NCBI GenBank assembly: GCA_017425305.1
Contig: JAFOOW010000106.1
Coordinates: forward strand, 1 to 9,712
DNA from: Peptostreptococcaceae bacterium
GTDB taxonomy: Bacteria; Bacillota; Clostridia; Peptostreptococcales; Peptostreptococcaceae
Direction: 5' to 3'
Length of the DNA: 9,712 nt
This document shows, in pieces, positions 5,981-9,712 of this stretch (position 1 is the stretch's first letter; every line of letters begins with the position of its first letter). The notes under the pieces were generated by a model. That model did no database searches, was not told the DNA's origin, and worked only from the letters and a program-made list of their open reading frames with translations. The position numbers and the translations under genes are program-made.

Positions 5981-8900
5981 ATGAACAAAGATTTCGTTCA
6001 TTTACATGTTCACACAGAATATAGTTTATTAGACGGATTTGCACGAATAAAAAAATTAGTAAGTAGAGCAAAAGAATTAAATATGAGTGCTATAGCTATA
6101 ACAGACCATGGTTGTATGTTTGGTGCTATAGATTTCTTTAAAGTAGCTAAAAAAGAAGGTATAAAGCCTATAATAGGTTGTGAAGTGTATACTGCACCTA
6201 GATCTATGAAGGATAAAGACCCTAATTATGATAAATCGCAAGGACACTTAATTTTACTTGCGAAGAATATGACCGGATATCAAAATCTTATAAAGTTAGT
6301 ATCGAAAGCATATGTAGATGGATTTTATTATAAACCTAGAATTGATATAGAAGAACTTAGTAAACATAGTGAGGGAATTATAGCTTTATCTGCTTGTTTA
6401 GCAGGAGATGTATCTCAAGCTATTATGAATAGAAATTATGAAAAAGCTAAATCAATAGCTTTAAAATATAAAGAAATTTTTGGGGAAGAAAATTATTATT
6501 TAGAAATACAAGATCATAATCTTCCAGAACAAAAAGAAGTAAATAGAGAATTATTAAAACTATCTAAAGATATAGATGTACCATTAGTAGCTACTAATGA
6601 CTTACATTATGTAAATAAAGAAGATTCTAAAATACATGATATATTAATGTGTATACAAATGGGTAAAACAGTAGATGACCCAACTAGAATGAGATTTGGT
6701 AGTGATGAATTTTATTTAAAATCAAGAAAAGAAATGGAAGAATTATTCCCTTATGCAGAAGAAGCTTTAGACAATACTGTTAAAATAGCTGAAATGTGTA
6801 ATGTTGAGTTTGACTTTGATACAATACATTTACCTAAGTATGATGTTCCAAATGGATATACTCCAGCTGAATATTTAAGAATGTTATGTTTTAAAGGACT
6901 AGAAGAAAGATACGGTAAACCATCTGATGAGGTTGTAGAAAGGCTAAACTACGAATTAGGCGTAATTGAAAAGATGGGTTATGTAGAGTATTTCCTTATA
7001 ACATGGGACTTTATAAACTTCTCTAGAGAAAATAACATAATGGTAGGACCGGGAAGAGGTAGTGCAGCTGGTTCTATAGTTGCATATACACTATATATAA
7101 CAGATATAGACCCAATTAAGTACTCACTACTATTTGAGAGATTCCTAAATCCAGAACGTATATCGATGCCCGATATAGATATAGATTTCTGCTATGAGAG
7201 AAGAGAAGAAGTTATAGATTATGTAAAGAGAAAATATGGTGAAGACCATGTTGCTCAAATTATAACTTTTGGAACAATGGGAGCAAAAGCTGCTATTAGA
7301 GATGTTGGTAGGGTTTTAGATATTGGATACAACAAAGTAGATAGAATAGCGAAAGAAATACCATTTGCATTAGGTATGACTATAGATAAAGCATTAGATA
7401 CTAATCCTACACTTAGACAAATGTATGAAGAAGATAATGAAACAAAGGAAATTATAGATGTATCAAGACAAATAGAAGGTATGCTAAGACATGCATCTAC
7501 ACATGCTGCAGGTGTTGTTATATCTAAAAATCCAGTAGATGAATATGTACCTTTATACAAACATCAAGATGCTATAACAACTCAGTTTACAATGACAACT
7601 TTAGAAGAATTAGGACTTTTAAAGATGGATTTCTTAGGTTTAAGAACTCTTACGGTAATAAGAGATGCTCTTGATTTAATAGAAAAAAAATATGGTAGAA
7701 AAATAGATTTTTCTAAAATGGAATATGATGACCCTAAAGTATATGAATTATTATCATCTGGTAATACATTAGGTGTATTCCAGTTAGAAAGTGGTGGTAT
7801 GAGAAGTTTCATGAAGCAACTAAAACCAGATAATTTTGAGGATATAGTTGCGGGTATATCTCTTTATAGACCAGGACCTATGGATTCTATACCAACATAT
7901 ATAAATAACAAGAATAACCCAGATGATGTAACATACTTACATGAAAGTCTAAAACCTATAATGGAAGTTACTTATGGATGCTTAGTTTATCAGGAGCAAG
8001 TAATGCAGGTAGTTAGAGATTTAGGTGGATATAGCTATGGACGTAGTGATTTAGTTAGAAGAGCTATGGGTAAAAAGAAAATGGATGTCATGGAAGAAGA
8101 AAGACAATATTTCATACATGGTAAATATGATGATGAAGGAAACTTAGAAATCTCAGGTTGTGTAAGAAATGGAGTTTCAGAAGAAATAGGAAATAAAATA
8201 TTTGATGACATGATAGACTTTGCTAAATATGCTTTCAACAAAAGTCATGCGGCTGCATATGGAGTTTTAGCATATGAAACAGCATACTTAAAAGCTCATT
8301 ATCCAGTAGAGTTTATGGCAGCACTTATAACTAGTGTAATGGGTAATACAGATAAAGTTGTAGAATATATAAGAGAATGTAATGCGTTAAAAATAGAAGT
8401 TCTTAAACCAGATATAAATAAAAGTTTTACAAAGTTTTCTGTTGAAGGAAACAACATAAGATTTGGATTAGCTGCAGTTAAAAATGTAGGTGTAAATGTT
8501 TTAAATAATATAATTGCAGAAAGAGAAGCTAATGGAGAATTTATTGATTTTAATGACTTCTGTAAAAGGCTAGACTCAAAAGATTTAAATAAACGTATTA
8601 TAGAAAGTTTAATAAAATGTGGAGCCTTTGACAGTATAAGTGAAAATAGGGCTAGTTTAATGACTGGTTACGAAAAGTTACTTGAAAGTATTTCTATGGA
8701 TAGAAAGAAAAACTTAGCAGGTCAAATGTCTTTATTTGATGGATTTGGAATGGATGAATCTATAAATGACAGTATGCAAAGTATGTATACATTACCAGTT
8801 GTAAAAGAATTTGAGGAAAAAGAAAGATTATATCTAGAAAAAGAAGTATTAGGAATGTATGTAAGTGGACATCCATTATCTCAATATAAAGATAAATTAA

Positions 8901-9475
8901 AGAAAAATACAAGTATGAATAATGCTGACTTAACAGATATAAAAGAAGACTATATATCTTATTTAAATCTGAATGAAAAAGAAGTCACTATGGGTGGAAT
9001 GGTTCTTACAAAAACAATAAGAACAACTAAGCGAAATGACTTAATGGCTATAATAGAATTAGAAGACTTATATGGAATAATAGAAGTTATAGTATTCCCA
9101 CAGGTGCTTCAAAAGTATAGTCATATATTACAGGAAGATAAAATAATATATGTAGAAGGAAGATTAAGTATAAAAGAAGATGAAAATGCAAAACTTATAG
9201 CTAGAGAAATTAAAGATATAAGCGATGATAGTCATTTAGATAGTGGAAAAAATCCTACTTTATATTTAAAAATAAGCTCTATAGATGATCGATATTTAGT
9301 TAATAAATTAATATCAGTTGTATCTAAACATACTGGGAATAATGATGTTTATGTATACGCTGAAAATATTAAGAAAATGTATAAATGGAGCCATGTAAAA
9401 GTAAACATAAATGAGCAATTAATTAATGAATTAGAACAAATATTATCAAAAGAAAATATAAAGGTAAAAGTTTAA
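5981..9475 (+). CDS. dnaE: DNA polymerase III alpha subunit (DnaE)
   Basis: This is a C-family replicative DNA polymerase of 1164 residues. Domains in order: an N-terminal PHP domain with metal ligands His9, His11, His43, Glu68, His89, His179, Asp207 and His209; the palm, with Asp398 and Asp400 in MPDIDIDF and Asp550 in KMDFLGLRTL matching E. coli Asp401, Asp403 and Asp555; the nucleotide-binding GPGRGSAAGS; a helix-hairpin-helix segment near 828 (GLAAVKNVG); a clamp-binding peptide QMSLF (915-919); and an OB fold at about 1000-1075. There is no inserted exonuclease domain, so it is not PolC. I start at ATG 5981, eight bases from AGGAGG (5967-5972). An in-frame GTG at 5972 overlaps that ribosome binding site and is rejected. 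Clostridia normally also carry PolC; the length and intact PHP suggest the DnaE1 rather than the Bacillus DnaE3 subtype, which is an inference. Confidence 0.97.
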   Translation: MNKDFVHLHVHTEYSLLDGFARIKKLVSRAKELNMSAIAITDHGCMFGAIDFFKVAKKEGIKPIIGCEVYTAPRSMKDKDPNYDKSQGHLILLAKNMTGYQNLIKLVSKAYVDGFYYKPRIDIEELSKHSEGIIALSACLAGDVSQAIMNRNYEKAKSIALKYKEIFGEENYYLEIQDHNLPEQKEVNRELLKLSKDIDVPLVATNDLHYVNKEDSKIHDILMCIQMGKTVDDPTRMRFGSDEFYLKSRKEMEELFPYAEEALDNTVKIAEMCNVEFDFDTIHLPKYDVPNGYTPAEYLRMLCFKGLEERYGKPSDEVVERLNYELGVIEKMGYVEYFLITWDFINFSRENNIMVGPGRGSAAGSIVAYTLYITDIDPIKYSLLFERFLNPERISMPDIDIDFCYERREEVIDYVKRKYGEDHVAQIITFGTMGAKAAIRDVGRVLDIGYNKVDRIAKEIPFALGMTIDKALDTNPTLRQMYEEDNETKEIIDVSRQIEGMLRHASTHAAGVVISKNPVDEYVPLYKHQDAITTQFTMTTLEELGLLKMDFLGLRTLTVIRDALDLIEKKYGRKIDFSKMEYDDPKVYELLSSGNTLGVFQLESGGMRSFMKQLKPDNFEDIVAGISLYRPGPMDSIPTYINNKNNPDDVTYLHESLKPIMEVTYGCLVYQEQVMQVVRDLGGYSYGRSDLVRRAMGKKKMDVMEEERQYFIHGKYDDEGNLEISGCVRNGVSEEIGNKIFDDMIDFAKYAFNKSHAAAYGVLAYETAYLKAHYPVEFMAALITSVMGNTDKVVEYIRECNALKIEVLKPDINKSFTKFSVEGNNIRFGLAAVKNVGVNVLNNIIAEREANGEFIDFNDFCKRLDSKDLNKRIIESLIKCGAFDSISENRASLMTGYEKLLESISMDRKKNLAGQMSLFDGFGMDESINDSMQSMYTLPVVKEFEEKERLYLEKEVLGMYVSGHPLSQYKDKLKKNTSMNNADLTDIKEDYISYLNLNEKEVTMGGMVLTKTIRTTKRNDLMAIIELEDLYGIIEVIVFPQVLQKYSHILQEDKIIYVEGRLSIKEDENAKLIAREIKDISDDSHLDSGKNPTLYLKISSIDDRYLVNKLISVVSKHTGNNDVYVYAENIKKMYKWSHVKVNINEQLINELEQILSKENIKVKV

Positions 9476-9505
9476 AATATTTAATATAATAATATGTAAA
9501 AAGGT

Positions 9506-9565
9506 AGCGAAATTATGTTATAATAACAAAAAATGGATAATTTCGCTTCTATTTTAATTTTTTTT
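9506..9565 (+). terminator. Probable dnaE terminator / long hairpin
   Basis: AGCGAAATTAT (9506-9516) pairs perfectly with ATAATTTCGCT (9537-9547) around a 20-base loop that contains a smaller GTTA-TAA-TAAC hairpin (9517-9527). Downstream is a T-rich stretch ending in eight T (9558-9565). The T-run starts about ten bases after the stem, which is late for an efficient intrinsic terminator, so function is uncertain. Confidence 0.45.
9516..9524 (+). promoter_or_regulatory. Candidate extended -10 promoter for pfkA
   Basis: TGT followed by a perfect TATAAT (9519-9524) forms an extended -10 element lying in the loop of the 9506-9547 hairpin. No good -35 is present 16-18 bases upstream, which an extended -10 can tolerate. 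Transcription would start near 9531, giving pfkA a leader of about 125 nt containing the second hairpin. Confidence 0.45.
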
Positions 9566-9586
9566 ATTTAACTGGGATGAAAAAAC

Positions 9587-9615
9587 AACATAGGGACATA
9601 AAAAGACCCTATGTT
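9587..9615 (+). other. Hairpin in the pfkA leader
   Basis: AACATAGGG (9587-9595) pairs perfectly with CCCTATGTT (9607-9615) around an 11-base A-rich loop. No T-run follows on the plus strand, so it is not a terminator for dnaE transcription; it would sit in the pfkA 5' leader about 28 nt before the ribosome binding site. On the minus strand it is followed by G and six T, terminator-like in that direction. It could be an operator, an mRNA-stability element or a minus-strand terminator. No known riboswitch class is recognised. Confidence 0.5.
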
Positions 9616-9656
9616 ATGGGTATAAAATATATAAATATATAGAGGAGGTAAGGTGG

Positions 9657-9712
9657 ATGAAAACTATAGGTATACTAACTAGTGGAGGAGATGCACCAGG
9701 GATGAATGCAGC
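9657..9712 (+). CDS. pfkA: ATP-dependent 6-phosphofructokinase, N-terminal fragment
   Basis: The visible 18 codons begin MKTIGILTSGGDAPGMNA, the diagnostic start of bacterial PfkA, with the ATP-binding SGGDAPG loop at residues 9-15. The enzyme phosphorylates fructose-6-phosphate in the committed step of glycolysis and is normally an allosteric cytoplasmic tetramer of about 320 residues. The gene continues beyond the right edge. AGGAGG (9643-9648) lies eight bases before the ATG. dnaE-pfkA adjacency is common in Firmicutes. The 181-nt gap with its own promoter-like and hairpin elements suggests separate control from dnaE. Confidence 0.93.
   Translation, partial: MKTIGILTSGGDAPGMNA

Noticed and set aside
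7255..8241. Three minus-strand ORFs (7255-7560, 7582-7812, 8035-8241) within dnaE
   Set aside because: All are antisense to conserved polymerase core motifs and lack ribosome binding sites or homologous character; they are shadows of dnaE.
9596..9656. Riboswitch in the pfkA leader
   Set aside because: Only simple hairpins are visible; no conserved core of a known riboswitch class could be recognised by eye, so no riboswitch is claimed.
1..9712. CRISPR arrays, insertion sequences, tRNA or rRNA genes, phage or defence genes
   Set aside because: No spaced direct repeats, transposase motifs, cloverleaf or rRNA signatures were seen; the window is almost fully occupied by conserved housekeeping genes.

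Overview
The window is a roughly 30% GC, low-GC Gram-positive chromosome segment. Codon choice is strongly AT-rich (ATA for Ile, AGA for Arg, TTA for Leu), and genes carry AGGAGG-type ribosome binding sites. The gene order murB - PHP phosphoesterase - rapZ - yvcK - Nudix - whiA - dnaE - pfkA is the housekeeping layout of Clostridia. I favour a member of Peptostreptococcaceae (Clostridioides / Paraclostridium / Paeniclostridium / Romboutsia group), but the species cannot be fixed from sequence reading alone.

Layout. Bases 1-548, minus strand: the N-terminal 182 codons of a formate/nitrite/hydrosulfide (FNT) family channel that runs off the left edge. Bases 549-801: a divergent AT-rich intergenic region with candidate promoters on both strands, a compound inverted repeat in the FNT promoter, and a perfect 26-bp palindrome in front of murB. 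Bases 802-4416: a tight four-gene unit (gaps 4, 14 and 15 nt) of murB, a PHP-domain phosphoesterase, rapZ and yvcK. Bases 4417-4500: a spacer with a hairpin. Bases 4501-5893: a Nudix hydrolase and whiA, closed by a clear intrinsic terminator. Bases 5981-9475: dnaE with its own extended -10 promoter. Bases 9476-9656: a structured leader holding a long hairpin, an extended -10 inside that hairpin's loop, and a second leader hairpin. Base 9657 to the end: the first 18 codons of pfkA (6-phosphofructokinase).

How the genes fit together. MurB completes UDP-MurNAc. RapZ and YvcK are established regulators at the junction of carbon metabolism and cell-envelope precursor supply (GlmS/UDP-GlcNAc sensing). 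WhiA is a DNA-binding protein of the same conserved cluster, linked to division and chromosome biology. DnaE and PfkA follow as separately promoted neighbours. The theme is coordination of sugar flux, wall synthesis and growth.

This is largely core genome. I found no defence island, CRISPR array, mobile element, tRNA or rRNA. The most interesting items are small: the perfect palindrome ahead of murB, the operator-like repeats at the FNT promoter, a membrane-anchored YvcK, an uncharacterised PHP enzyme in a cell-wall operon, and the promoter-within-hairpin leader of pfkA.
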